Of a DNA stretch of 64,000 bases, positions 17,409-29,500 are shown in pieces. Under the pieces are notes generated by a model. That model did not search any database, was not told the origin of the DNA, and was given only the letters and a program-made list of their open reading frames with translations. Numbering within the stretch: position 1 is the first letter of the stretch; each line of letters opens with the position of its first letter. A program made the translations under genes and the position numbers. Source of the stretch: Thalassobacterium sedimentorum (GTDB lineage Bacteria > Verrucomicrobiota > Verrucomicrobiia > Opitutales > Coraliomargaritaceae); contig NZ_JARXIC010000013.1 in NCBI RefSeq assembly GCF_031127905.1, positions 1 to 64,000 on the forward strand. Direction: 5' to 3'.

Positions 17409-20105
17409 ATGCCTGATGTCTCAAAATCTTTGATTTCGTTGCCGGAACATTGTCCGTGGGGCATTGCTGTACTTTCGTATCAAACTGGGCGGATTTTAGT
17501 GGCAAATCATTATATGCAGACGATCTACGGTTGTCATGAATCCAGTGTTGCAGCAGATTTATTTAGCCTATCTGTGGAAGAGTCTTTTTGCGCGAAAGTG
17601 ACGTCACTACAACCGGGGGGGAAGTGGACTGGGCGGGTCTACCCACAGAATAACGAACACGGTATTAGTTCAGTCGAAATTATATTAGAGCGCTTGGCTG
17701 CTGAATCAGAGCAAGTCTGGTTGTACGTTTTGGAGCACCCACTGGTGAACGACGAGGTTCGATTTAGCAGTCGTAGTGAGCTTAAAATGCTGCGTGTGTT
17801 ACTGGACCATACCTTGGAATATGTGTTTTTTCGTGACCTGAATGGCAGTTTCATTTTGGCGAATGAGGCATTTCGTTCGGTCGTCGCAGTGGGGAATCGC
17901 AGTCCAGGCGTGGACTCGAAGATCGAAGATTTTGTGTCAGTAAAAAGCGCAGCGTGGGTTAAATCACTGGACATGCGTATGATTGAAACAGGAAAGCCTG
18001 TGGTCAACGAGGTCTCACTCTTTGTATTTCAAAATGGTACCAAGCATTGGTTACAGCTGACCACTGTTCCCGTGCGCAATGGAGAGGGGAGCATCATCGG
18101 TTCGTTGAGTGTGGCGCGTGATATTAGTGATTTGAAGCGCACCGAATCGGAATTGCGCACGGCGATTGCCGAGGCACACGAGGCGAGCCGGGCGAAGGGA
18201 GACTTTCTTGCGGCGATGAGTCATGAAATACGAACGCCGATCAATGGAATCATTGGGGCCTCCGAACTGTGTCGTGAGACACCGCTGGATATTGAGCAAC
18301 GCGGTTACTTGGATACTGTCATTCAGTGTGGCTCCACATTGTTGGGCTTGGTTAACGATGTACTGGATTTTTCTAAGATTGAGGCCGGGCAACTAAATTT
18401 AGAGAGTCTTAACTTTAGCCCGCGTAATTTGATCGAATCAGTGCTTGAGGAGTTTGCGCCAGCAGCTCGGACCAAGGGGATCGAACTCGTTGTGGGATAC
18501 GATTCTGACTTGCCTGAGTATATGTTGGGAGATCCTACGCGAGTGAAACAAGTATTTTATAACTTGGTGGGAAATGCTGTTAAGTTTACCGATGCGGGAG
18601 AAGTTGCGGTGCGTGCGGAGGTCATCGACCTAGATGTAGACCATGTGCGGGTGCTCTTCTCTGTGACTGATACTGGTATTGGTATTTCCAAAGACCGGCA
18701 GGATGCAATTTTCCGTAGTTTCACTCAAGCGGATATGTCTACAACCCGTAAATACGGTGGTAGCGGTTTAGGGCTTTCGATTTGTAAGGAGTTGATTCGC
18801 TTGATGCAGGGCTCTATTGATGTGCTGAGCGAGCCGGGGCAGGGGGCGCGTTTTGAATTTGAAATTCCCTTTTCGCTCACTGCCTGTCCTGGGGCGGATG
18901 CGGTGCCTTTTAATGCTGAACTGGCAGGCTTACGTGTCTTGATTGTAGATGACAATCAGACCAATTGTGATCTTTACCGGCAAATGTGTGCAGGGTGGGG
19001 GTATCGCAGCCACTTTGCGAATGATGGCGTCTCAGGGCTGGCTGCAATGGAAGAGGCGATTCGCGCAGGGGATCCGTATCGTTTGATCTTATTGGATCAG
19101 CAAATGCCAGGTCTTACCGGCTTGGATTTGGCCAGCTTGGTTCGCTCTCGCCCCGACCTGCGCGATACTGAAATTATTTTGCTGTCTTCGTCACTGAATC
19201 GTGAGGAATCCACACGCGCACAGGAAATCGGTGTGTCGCGGGCCTTGGCCAAGCCAGTCAAGCGTACGACCTTGCAAGAGGTCATTTTAGAAACTTTTGG
19301 AATCGGGGGCTCGACTGGACGTTCCGGTGTGCGGTCTGTTTTGCCGGGGGCGAAGCATGCAACTTCGCTGCGCGTGCTTTTAGTCGAGGACAATCCGATC
19401 AATCAGGACCTAGCTTTTCGCCGCTTAGAGAAGCTCGGGCATAGCGTGACTTTGGCTGAGAATGGGCATCAAGCTGTAGATCTAGTTCAGAAAAGATCCT
19501 TTGATTGTATCTTGATGGATATTCAGATGCCGGGAATGGATGGCTTTGAGGCGACGAGGATAATTCGTGCCTATGAGGCTGAGTGTAAATTGCCACCTCA
19601 GTACATTGTGGCGATGACCGCACATGCGATGAAGGGAGATCGCGAGCTTTGTTTAGAGGCGGGAATGAATAACTATATCCCAAAACCCTTTCGAGTGGAG
19701 ATTTTGAAGGAGGTTTTAGCTGAAGCGACCAGTGTCGCTATGCAGCATGAACCGACGACAAGTGAGTCGCGTGGAGGCGATTTTGGTGAACGACTTCAAC
19801 AAATGGATCCAGACGATCGTGAAGATGTGTTGGCTACGGCACCAATCTTTTTGAAATCCTTTCCTAAGGATATGCTCAAGTTACAGAATGCAGTCAGTCA
19901 AAAAGCATTTAAAGAATGCTATTTTATTGCGCATACTATGAAAGGTGTGGCGGGGATTTTTGGTTGTAAGCAATGCATGAAATTGGCGGAGGATATGGAA
20001 GCTGCTAGCCAAGCTGAAGATGCTGAGAATTTGGAAATCACGGCTGCCGCGCTTTCTGAGGCAATGCGTGCGCTCGCCAACGAAGTCGAATTTTCTGCGA
20101 TTTAG
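17409..20105 (+). CDS. Tripartite hybrid histidine kinase (PAS-PAS-HK-REC-REC-Hpt)
   Basis: The 898-residue soluble protein has two PAS-like domains (about residues 10-115 and 120-245), HisKA with His272 in MSHEIRTPINGI, HATPase (NLVGNAVKFTDAG, DTGIGI, GGSGLGLSICKELI), two receivers and a C-terminal phosphotransfer domain with His842 in AHTMKGVAG. The receiver phospho-acceptors are Asp563 (LLDQQMP) and Asp704 (LMDIQMP). This is the BarA/LuxQ-like phosphorelay design, but there is no membrane segment, so the signal is probably intracellular. The output regulator is not encoded nearby. It follows oleB after a 220-base gap with no visible terminator; any link to hydrocarbon synthesis is speculative. 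Confidence 0.92.
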   Translation: MPDVSKSLISLPEHCPWGIAVLSYQTGRILVANHYMQTIYGCHESSVAADLFSLSVEESFCAKVTSLQPGGKWTGRVYPQNNEHGISSVEIILERLAAESEQVWLYVLEHPLVNDEVRFSSRSELKMLRVLLDHTLEYVFFRDLNGSFILANEAFRSVVAVGNRSPGVDSKIEDFVSVKSAAWVKSLDMRMIETGKPVVNEVSLFVFQNGTKHWLQLTTVPVRNGEGSIIGSLSVARDISDLKRTESELRTAIAEAHEASRAKGDFLAAMSHEIRTPINGIIGASELCRETPLDIEQRGYLDTVIQCGSTLLGLVNDVLDFSKIEAGQLNLESLNFSPRNLIESVLEEFAPAARTKGIELVVGYDSDLPEYMLGDPTRVKQVFYNLVGNAVKFTDAGEVAVRAEVIDLDVDHVRVLFSVTDTGIGISKDRQDAIFRSFTQADMSTTRKYGGSGLGLSICKELIRLMQGSIDVLSEPGQGARFEFEIPFSLTACPGADAVPFNAELAGLRVLIVDDNQTNCDLYRQMCAGWGYRSHFANDGVSGLAAMEEAIRAGDPYRLILLDQQMPGLTGLDLASLVRSRPDLRDTEIILLSSSLNREESTRAQEIGVSRALAKPVKRTTLQEVILETFGIGGSTGRSGVRSVLPGAKHATSLRVLLVEDNPINQDLAFRRLEKLGHSVTLAENGHQAVDLVQKRSFDCILMDIQMPGMDGFEATRIIRAYEAECKLPPQYIVAMTAHAMKGDRELCLEAGMNNYIPKPFRVEILKEVLAEATSVAMQHEPTTSESRGGDFGERLQQMDPDDREDVLATAPIFLKSFPKDMLKLQNAVSQKAFKECYFIAHTMKGVAGIFGCKQCMKLAEDMEAASQAEDAENLEITAAALSEAMRALANEVEFSAI

Positions 20106-20213
20106 TGCTGTTGTGCTGAGTCTGGCGTGCTACATATGGCTGGATCGAGGAGCTGAAAAATCGGCTGTTTGCACAATTGCTTTTTTTGAGAATCCCTCTT
20201 TACTCGCGCGCTT

Positions 20214-20696
20214 ATGAGTTCCGTCCTGCAATTGCTCCTCGAAGGTGAGCGTCTCGATACTGCGCAAATGGCGCAGGTGCTCGGCATGTCCGAGTCCGAG
20301 ATCGAAGCCGAATTAACACGTCTCAAAGCCGAAGAGATTCTTCTCGGATGGCGTCCAGTGATCAACGCCGATCGAGCGCAAGAAGGGAATGTGCGCGCAG
20401 TGATTGAAGTTAAGATCAGTCCGGAACGCGATGGTGGTTTCGATCGCTTGGCGACCCGTATTGCACGTTTTGATGCTGTGGAATCCTGCTTTTTGATGTC
20501 TGGAGCCTATGATTTATTGGTTTTTGCCGTAGGCAACGACTTGCGCGATGTTGCATCATTCGTTTCTGAGCGTCTCTCGACTGTGGAGGGGGTGCTTTCG
20601 ACGGCGACGCACTTCATGCTGCGTGCGTATAAGGAACAAGGCTACCTTCTTCTTGCTCCCAGTGATGGCGAAGATAAACCAGCGGTAAGTCCATAA
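20214..20696 (+). CDS. Lrp/AsnC-family transcriptional regulator
   Basis: The 160-residue product has an N-terminal winged-helix segment (LDTAQMAQVLGMSESEIEAE) and a C-terminal RAM domain (VRAVIEVKISPE, ESCFLMSGAYDLLVFAVG, VEGVLSTATHFML) that binds amino acids and forms octamers. Its stop codon overlaps the start of the following aminotransferase by one base, so the two are translationally coupled. That suggests the regulator senses a substrate or product of that enzyme. The helix-turn-helix is shorter than in classic Lrp. Confidence 0.88.
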   Translation: MSSVLQLLLEGERLDTAQMAQVLGMSESEIEAELTRLKAEEILLGWRPVINADRAQEGNVRAVIEVKISPERDGGFDRLATRIARFDAVESCFLMSGAYDLLVFAVGNDLRDVASFVSERLSTVEGVLSTATHFMLRAYKEQGYLLLAPSDGEDKPAVSP

Positions 20697-21877
20697 TGAG
20701 TGATAATGGTCAACATTTTGTGGCAGACCACGTAAAAGGTCTGCCTCGTTCGGGTATTCGCGATTTCTTTGCAATTGTGGCTGCGATGCCACAAGCGATT
20801 TCGCTAGGTATCGGTGAGCCTGATTTCGTAACGCCATGGCATATTCGTGAAGCTGCGATTTTTGCCCTCGAAAAGGGGAAGACCAGTTACACTGATAATC
20901 TGGGGCTCATTCGCCTGCGTCGTGAAATCAGTAGCTACGTAGAAGATAATTTTGGTGTTAGCTATCATCCTGAGACGGATGTCTTGGTTGCAGTCGGTGT
21001 TTCCGAGGCCTTGGATATCGCATTGCGTGCGGTACTTAATCCGGGAGACAAGGTGCTCTACCACGAGCCATGTTATGTGTCCTATAGCCCTAGCATTGTC
21101 TTGGCGCATGCACAGCCCATCGCCGTGGGTACATCGGCGGAGGATCAATTTGGAATCGATCCTGAGCGAGTGGAAGCTGCTTGGGAGCCAGGTTGCAAGG
21201 TGCTGATGCTAAACTTTCCCACCAATCCGACCGGTGGGGTGACCGAGCGTGCCAAATTAGAGCGATTAGCTAAGTTTGCCATCGAGAAAGATCTTTTGGT
21301 CATCAGCGATGAAATTTATTCGGAGCTTACCTTTGAGGGAGAGCACACCAGCATCGCATCGTTGCCTGGAATGCAGGAACGCACCATCTTTTTGCACGGC
21401 TTTTCCAAAGCATTTGCGATGACTGGGTTCCGAATTGGATATGCCTGTGGACCGCAACCGCTAATTGAAGCCATGATGAAGGTACACCAATACAGTATGT
21501 TGTGTGCACCGATACTTTCGCAAGAAGCGGCGATCGAAGCGCTTCGGCATGGCGCGCCTGCAGTGGCTAAAATGAAGGAACAATACCATCGCCGTCGTGA
21601 CTTGATCGTGCGCCGCTTCAATGAGGCAGGCTTAAATTGTCACTCACCCAAGGGCTCTTTTTACGCTTTTCCGTCGATTCAGTCCACTGGACTGGATTCC
21701 TTGACCTTCTGTAAGGGCTTGCTCGATCAGCAGGAAGTTGCCGTCGTTCCGGGGACTGCTTTTGGGCCTAGTGGTGCGGGCTTCGTGCGTGCTAGTTTTT
21801 CTACCAGTTATGAGCGTATTTTGGAAGCCACCGACCGTATCGAACGATATGTTGAAAAATTAAGCAAAAAGGCTTAA
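20696..21877 (+). CDS. Class I/II pyridoxal-phosphate aminotransferase
   Basis: The 393-residue fold-type I aminotransferase belongs to the aspartate/aromatic aminotransferase group. Motifs are ISLGIGEPDFVTP near the start, the PLP-binding stretch LNFPTNPTGG, the DEIYSELTF segment with the cofactor Asp and Tyr, the Schiff-base Lys in HGFSKAFAMTGFRIGY, and the substrate Arg in GFVRASFSTSYE. The exact amino acid cannot be told from sequence. It is translationally coupled to an Lrp-type regulator, which would fit branched-chain, aromatic or aspartate metabolism. Confidence 0.9.
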   Translation: MSDNGQHFVADHVKGLPRSGIRDFFAIVAAMPQAISLGIGEPDFVTPWHIREAAIFALEKGKTSYTDNLGLIRLRREISSYVEDNFGVSYHPETDVLVAVGVSEALDIALRAVLNPGDKVLYHEPCYVSYSPSIVLAHAQPIAVGTSAEDQFGIDPERVEAAWEPGCKVLMLNFPTNPTGGVTERAKLERLAKFAIEKDLLVISDEIYSELTFEGEHTSIASLPGMQERTIFLHGFSKAFAMTGFRIGYACGPQPLIEAMMKVHQYSMLCAPILSQEAAIEALRHGAPAVAKMKEQYHRRRDLIVRRFNEAGLNCHSPKGSFYAFPSIQSTGLDSLTFCKGLLDQQEVAVVPGTAFGPSGAGFVRASFSTSYERILEATDRIERYVEKLSKKA

Positions 21878-22000
21878 GCTTGTCATTCATGTCGAAGGTC
21901 CTGACTCCAATTCACAAGCTTGGGGGTGGACGCCGCCGCAATAACTGTATTCATTCAAAATTTGATATTGGACGTACTGCGTTCAATCTTCCCACTAAAT

Positions 22001-23566
<1,566 letters not shown>

Positions 23567-23615
23567 CGCCGAGGCTTGCTATTCTCTTTACTGACTCTCA
23601 GTACCAAGTTATTTA

Positions 23616-25109
23616 TTAGTTGGTCTGAAGGAGACCTATCCGACGCTGGGAAATAAAGAGCAACCCGGCGATCCCCATGATGGCCGCAGTCGCAGATGGC
23701 TCGGGGATCGCGCTCAGGCGACCGGTTTCACTGTCGTACTGTGCCGTGCCGAATCCCGAGAAGTTCACCTTGCCCAGCGCTGCGGTGTCCCAACCTGACC
23801 CGTCGGAGAAGAAAATGTCCACTTCTTCTGACCAGCCTTCGATAGTTAGGGTGCCGACAATTGTTGCAAGGGAGTCGAAGTTCAAGGTGGCGGCCAGCCC
23901 ACCGAAATCGATTGTACCGCCGGAGGCTGCAACACTTAGCTCTCCCATTGATTCGTCAAATCCGTTGATCACATAACTGCCACCGGATAAATGCAATGAG
24001 GCGGTGTCTGCGATTTGATTGTTGGCGGCCATTTGCAGGTGACCGTCTGTCATAATTGTGATGGAGCCGCCGCCGATTGCGTTTACTTCGTCGTCTTTGG
24101 CTAATTCAAGTGTGCCGAGCACTTCGATCGGAGTCTGGCTGGTGTTGGCGTCGCTTCCAGCAAAGCGGACGATGCCGTCGCCGATAATCTGTACTTTTGT
24201 TCCGCTGCCAGATGCATTCGTATCGGTGATAGTACCAGTTAAACTCAATGTATTATCCGCGGCTGCATCGAAGCGGTAGTTATTATTGACCCCCGATCCC
24301 CCATCGTTGAGTTGAATGGCGCCACTGTGGGTCGAAATACCAGTTCCAGAAAAATCAGCACCAAAACTTAGCGTTTTTCCGTCATCGCCGTCACCTCGGA
24401 AACGCAGTGTGGTTGCTGTCGCCATACCGGCTTGAGATAGGTAGATTTCGCTGCCGTCACCTTTCAGTTGCAATGTGATGCCACCAGATGCTGGATTGCG
24501 ATGCAGATTCAAGCGTCCACTGTCTGCGATGTAATTATTAACCCCATTGAATGATGTTGTGTCGTAGTTGACTGTGCTAGCTTGCATTACTTGTAAATTA
24601 GTAAAGGTCGTGTAATTAGCGAATTTTCCTGTCAAATTAACAATGCCGCTTCCGGTAATATCAAAGTTGCCGCCGCTAGTGGTATTGTAAATAGTTCCGC
24701 TTAGTGTCAGGGAACTGCCGCTACTTACGTTAATTGTATTTGCGCCGGCGAGGCTCATATTCGTATTGATGATCTGATGATTGCCTGAAGTATTTGAAAT
24801 ACTGTCGCCACTGCTGAGTGTCAGTGCTTCGCCTGACAAGGTATAAGCGCCTGCGCCTGCATTAAAGTTTAATGCTCCGATGGAGATGGCTGTGTCCAAT
24901 GTAATCGAACTATTCGCCGAAGCAGTATCGAAGTTAGCAATGTCGGTCGTAGCGCCTCCGGGAGCAGCAGTATTGGGATTCCAGTTAGAGGCAAGGTCCC
25001 ATTGTCCGTCGGTGGTGCCAGTCCATTCGTAGTTTACTTGAGCTGATAGGGACAGCGCGCAGCTGGAGATGAGTATGAGGGCAGGGGGAAGTAAACGATG
25101 GTTTTTCAT
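23616..25109 (-). CDS. PEP-CTERM surface protein with beta-strand repeats
   Basis: The 497-residue exported protein has a signal peptide (MKNHRLLPPALILISSCALS) and a first domain WTGTTDGQWDLASNWNPN typical of autotransporter-associated beta-strand proteins. Many Asn/Ser/Gly-rich repeats predict a right-handed beta helix (about residues 80-440). The C-terminal sorting signal is PEPSATAAIMGIAGLLF followed by RR. The PEP motif, hydrophobic helix and arginines are the exosortase signature, so the protein is probably processed and released or anchored at the surface; no exosortase gene is in the window. The ATG at 25109 is chosen because it begins the signal peptide. It is divergent from a LacI regulator, with a candidate operator at 25225. 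Confidence 0.85.
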   Translation of the reverse strand: MKNHRLLPPALILISSCALSLSAQVNYEWTGTTDGQWDLASNWNPNTAAPGGATTDIANFDTASANSSITLDTAISIGALNFNAGAGAYTLSGEALTLSSGDSISNTSGNHQIINTNMSLAGANTINVSSGSSLTLSGTIYNTTSGGNFDITGSGIVNLTGKFANYTTFTNLQVMQASTVNYDTTSFNGVNNYIADSGRLNLHRNPASGGITLQLKGDGSEIYLSQAGMATATTLRFRGDGDDGKTLSFGADFSGTGISTHSGAIQLNDGGSGVNNNYRFDAAADNTLSLTGTITDTNASGSGTKVQIIGDGIVRFAGSDANTSQTPIEVLGTLELAKDDEVNAIGGGSITIMTDGHLQMAANNQIADTASLHLSGGSYVINGFDESMGELSVAASGGTIDFGGLAATLNFDSLATIVGTLTIEGWSEEVDIFFSDGSGWDTAALGKVNFSGFGTAQYDSETGRLSAIPEPSATAAIMGIAGLLFISQRRIGLLQTN

Positions 25110-25224
25110 TGTATATTTTTCCGTGAGGTTTGGGGAAGTGCGGTTCCTCGAGATTGTTGAAACTGCACAGTTGAGGTTCAGAATAGATGTGTGGTAAATA
25201 AATCTTGCAATCAAGCTACTAGCT

Positions 25225-25240
25225 TCGCTCACTGGTGCGA
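25225..25240. promoter_or_regulatory. Candidate LacI operator, copy 1
   Basis: Read on the minus strand this is TCGCACCAGTGAGCGA. It differs at one base from the perfect palindrome TCGCAC-CAGT-GTGCGA at 26395-26410. It lies between the PEP-CTERM gene (start 25109, minus) and the lacI-type gene (start 25290, plus), about 50 bases before the regulator's start. Placement and symmetry suggest it controls both divergent genes, including autoregulation. Confidence 0.6.
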
Positions 25241-25289
25241 GAGCTGTTTGTTTTTACTCTCAAGCAGGATCTATAATTGCTAAAGTTTT

Positions 25290-26339
25290 ATGTCCGGCCC
25301 CTCTCCAACATTACGTCAGGTTGCCGAAGCAGCTGGAGTGCATCACACTACTTTGTCGCGTGCGCTGCGTCATCACCCTGAGATTGCGGCTGCGAAGGCA
25401 GAGTATCTGCGGGAGTTCGCTCGGAAAATGGGCTATGTGCCAGATCCTATGTTGCGCGCTCTCGCTGCTTATCGCGGAGGGCGCCGTCCGATGGCGTTTC
25501 ATTCGGTGATTGCCTGGTTAAATCCGAGCAGTGAAGCCGCCTCGTGGCAGTGTCATCGTACGTATCGCGAGTATTTTGCCTGTGCTTCAGATCGAGCGCA
25601 GAAGCTCGGTTTTAAATTGGAAGAGATCACGGTCGCTCCATCCGGCGATGCCCTCGCTCGTGTTACTTCTATGCTTAGGGCCCGCAGTATTCATGCGGCA
25701 ATAGTTGTGCCGGCTCCTGTTTCGCAGACGAGTCTCGAGGACATTGATTGGGAGCATTTGTCAGCCGTACGTATTGGGCATTCTCTAAGTAAACCACGTT
25801 TGCACGCGATTACTTCGAACCATCATGGGGGCATGCTCAAGGTGATGGCGGAGTTGCGGGCCCGGGGCTATCGACGTCCAGGGCTATGTATTTCCAAGCG
25901 TATGGATATCCGTGTGAATTATCACTGGTCCGCTGCTTTTTTTAGAGAGCAGAATGAGTTGCCTACAGATACGCGTGTTCCTCCACTGTTATTCGATGCG
26001 TTTACACACGAATCATTTTGTACATGGATAGATCGTTATGCGCCAGATGCTATCATCGCTGTGGGGGATGATTTGATTCCGGATTCAATTCGTAAGAGTG
26101 GTTTGCGTGTGCCAGAGGATATCGGGCTGGTCGCTCTGGTTCAGCCTGAACATGCGGACGTCATTACTGGAATTGTGGGTAATCGAAATGCTGTAGGCGC
26201 GGTGGCAGTGGATGTGGTAGTCGCTATGATTAACCGTCAAGAGCGTGGTATTCCCGAGTTTCCGCATACGCTACTGATTGATGACACTTGGATTGACTGC
26301 GGGACTTTGCGCCCACGGGCGGTTGAAACTGTAGATTAA
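25290..26339 (+). CDS. LacI-family transcriptional regulator (first)
   Basis: The 349-residue product has an N-terminal LacI helix-turn-helix (TLRQVAEAAGVHHTTLSRALRH) with the hinge region MGYVPDPMLRAL, followed by a periplasmic-binding-protein-like effector domain. The hinge matches the subgroup found in Verrucomicrobia and Planctomycetes, where it reads P(D/N)PMLxALxxYR. It sits between a divergent PEP-CTERM gene and a downstream 1172-residue glycosidase chimera. Matching palindromes lie on both sides of the gene, so it probably controls these neighbours in response to a sugar. The effector is unknown. Confidence 0.92.
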   Translation: MSGPSPTLRQVAEAAGVHHTTLSRALRHHPEIAAAKAEYLREFARKMGYVPDPMLRALAAYRGGRRPMAFHSVIAWLNPSSEAASWQCHRTYREYFACASDRAQKLGFKLEEITVAPSGDALARVTSMLRARSIHAAIVVPAPVSQTSLEDIDWEHLSAVRIGHSLSKPRLHAITSNHHGGMLKVMAELRARGYRRPGLCISKRMDIRVNYHWSAAFFREQNELPTDTRVPPLLFDAFTHESFCTWIDRYAPDAIIAVGDDLIPDSIRKSGLRVPEDIGLVALVQPEHADVITGIVGNRNAVGAVAVDVVVAMINRQERGIPEFPHTLLIDDTWIDCGTLRPRAVETVD

Positions 26340-26394
26340 TTTATGCCTATCCAAGTGGCTATGTGACTGTGTTTTATGTGGCTATCAATTAATT

Positions 26395-26410
26395 TCGCAC
26401 CAGTGTGCGA
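26395..26410. promoter_or_regulatory. Candidate LacI operator, copy 2
   Basis: TCGCACCAGTGTGCGA is a palindrome with perfect 6-bp arms and a 4-base centre. It lies 56 bases after the lacI stop and 100 bases before the start of the glycine-rich glycosidase gene, a normal place for a promoter operator. Fifteen of its 16 bases recur at 25225-25240 in opposite orientation. Confidence 0.65.
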
Positions 26411-26509
26411 GGATGGTGACTAGACCTATAAAGAAGTGCATGTAAGTTAAAGTTACTTGACTACTTCGCTGAGACTCCAGCGAGCATTTGCCTCATATCT
26501 TTAGCTATA

Positions 26510-29500
26510 ATGAATTCTATCATTCGTCTATCATCTTACACTGCGCAGGTGTTGTGTACATTCTTGATCGTCTGGGCATTTCCAATGGAAGTGATTGCCG
26601 CGACTTCTCTAATTACAGTGGATGCACCCGAACGTGTGGCGGCAGGAGAAACGGTTCGTATCGAAGTGGCGCCAACAGATGATGTATTTAGCGACGTCTT
26701 AGTTTCATTAGGTGATCAGCAGCGTTTGTTTCCAAGATTTATTGTGGCTGAACAAGATGCATCTACGAATGATATGAGCGCAGCTATACTATCGATTGAA
26801 CTTCCCGAGGATCGTTCAGAGACCCTGTATTTATGGGTGCAAATGCGCGGTGCAGGATTGGAGACTCGTTGCCAAGGAGATGTCGCGCAGATCGATTGGA
26901 TTCCTGCGGGCCGCGGCGCAGCCGGAGGTTTGGGAGGCGGCGGCGTGGGGGGCACAGGCGCAAAGGGTACTTTCACTGGGATTGATTCCGGCACTACTGG
27001 ATATCCGCATACCGGCGGCGGCGGTGGCGGGGGGGGGATGGATGTTGGCGCACCTTATAAGCGTCACGCTGGTTACGCAGGTGGATCCGGTCTTGTGATT
27101 GTACGATATCCACAGAACGACGCCCGTTCGCTAGCAAAGGGTGGAAGGGTTCAGCATCTTGATGGATATACCATACACACGTTTTACGAAGACGACGTTT
27201 TCGAGACGAATGGCAAGCTTGAGGTTGAGGTGCTAGTCGTTGGCGGTGGCGGTGGTGGCGGAGCAGGATCCGGCGGCGGCGGTGGCGGCGGTGGTGTGCT
27301 TCAAACCGAGCTGGCAGTTCATTCTACATCCACTCCAGTTGTGGTCGGCGCGGGAGGAGGCCCCGGTGAAAATGGTGAGCCCTCGCATTTTGGATCTATT
27401 CAGGCACTGGGAGGTGGCGCTGGTGGATCGCGTAATCACCCAGGTGCCAGTGGTGGCTCTGGCGGTGGCGGAGCGGGAGGACATGTTGAGGATTCGGATT
27501 TTTCCGGTGGTCAGGGCACTGCTGGGCAGGGATATGCGGGCGGAACTGGTCGTTATCATCCGACCCACGCAGAAGCGGGCGGCGGCGGCGGTGGTGCCGG
27601 CGCTGTTGGGCTTGATGGTGATACGCGCATGGGCTCCTTTGGGGGCGATGGTATCCGCTCGGCAATATCTGGCACCGTGACTTATTACGGCGGTGGCGGT
27701 GGTGGTGGGCGTCGCGTGCGCGTTGATCAAGATTGGAAGTGGGTGCTGGCCAGTGAGATTCCAGCGGATGCAGCAGTCGCTCAAGTGGACTGCCTAGTTC
27801 CCGCACACATCTCTGGTGAGTTGAAGCAAGCAGTCATCAGTACGGATCCCGATTTTAAACCGAATGCAGATACTGATCCTTATCTGATTTGGAATACGAA
27901 TCGATCCAGTGTAGGTGTGCATCCACTACGAATCACCGCGCAAGATCCTGTGACGGGAGTCTCGCAAGACCTCTGGATTGAAGTTGAGGTTTATGATCCT
28001 GATGCAGCGGCGAAGGACGATGGCGTTCAGGCAGGCGAAGTGCATTATGTCGACTTGAGCGCGTCTGCCAATGTGCCAATGCTGCCAGATGATCCGGCCT
28101 TGCATATTGTGGATGCCGAACTGCGTGCACAGTCGAGCCTCGATATCTTAGACTTCCGCTTTCCGTTACAATCAGAGGGCGCTGCTTTTATGGCTATCGC
28201 GCAGGGCGAGACTCAGACGGAAGAGGAGGATGATGCTGAAGTGCCACAAGGAGAGGATCTATTGCGGGTGATTCCTTCTATGCTGCCATCTGAACTTTCT
28301 GTCCCTGTAAATATAAGTGGCGAGTATATCGGCTTTCTACATGGAGTTCGTGGCTCGGCTAAGTTACTGGACGAACTCTTTGCCTACGAAATCGAGTATG
28401 AAGATGGTGAAAAGATTTTGATTCCTGTCCGTGAGGGCGAACGGGTAGCTGGACATCTAATGGATTATTTTATTAAAGATGGTGTTCTGGTGTATTCTTC
28501 GCTGATCGATGGAGCTTCGGTCAATGTATTCTTCACTCAATGGAAGAACCCGCGTCCGGATAAAACAATTGTTCAGATCAACATGTCCGCCTCTTCTCGA
28601 ATGATCGCGTTTCTGTTGGGGCTGGCTTTGTATGAACAAGATATCAGTGAGGGAATTTCAGAGGCATCTGGTGGAAAGGCATATGTGACCGCTAACTTTG
28701 CGGTGCATCCGCGGGAGTTTAAAGGCGGCTTATTCTCCATGAATGCCCCAGAGTTTGGTTCTAGTGAAGAATATTTCAAATTGTTGGCAGATATGAAATT
28801 TCCCAACATCCGAATGTGGAACTCGATGAAACCCACGCGAGAGGATTATCTGAGGGGCTTTGATGTGGAACGAGACTTAAAAGATGAGGAATTACGACGT
28901 AATCGACCGGACTTCATTCGTGTCCTTGAAAATTTTGAGGAAAAATATGCGGGGCATAAAGAACAGTCAGTAACCCCCATTTTTTATACGCTGATTCGTA
29001 AGCCATATCTATGGAAAGATGATGGTTCGCTTTCAGGGGAGAGCACCACCGACCATCCTGAGATTTTTGATGCCGTGGTGGATTGGTATATGGATTTGCT
29101 GCGTCATGTGTATGAACATCATGGTTTGCCGATTACTCATGTCGCTTTGTATAATGAAATCGGCATCGGTCGCACTCAAGCGGTACGTATGAAACAGTAT
29201 CAATTTTACAACGCACTCGCTCGTCGAGTTAAAGCAGCATATCCGGAGTTGCTGGTCGGTGGCATGTCTGAGTGCTGGCCCTGTCACAATGTGATCGGAG
29301 AATTTCTGGAAGAGTGTGGAGAAGTCACGGAATTTATTTCATGGCAAATGTATCCAACGGGCGACGCCGCCACTCCATTTGCAGAACTAATGGATCGCAC
29401 CGATCGCTATGCGATGTTTACGCGTCGTATTCAGGATGTGAATAGAGCCGTGATGCCAGACCGAATACTGCCACAGGTCATCTCGGAATACAGTATGAAT

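Noticed and set aside
27230-27720. GGC/GGT-rich repeats that at first look like a tandem repeat or CRISPR-like array
   Set aside because: They are codons of poly-glycine blocks inside one open frame, with no fixed repeat length and no spacers.
27233-27806. Long minus-strand frames opposite the Gly-rich coding region
   Set aside because: They are antisense shadows caused by the GGC/GGT composition, rich in Ala/Thr/His with no plausible domain.
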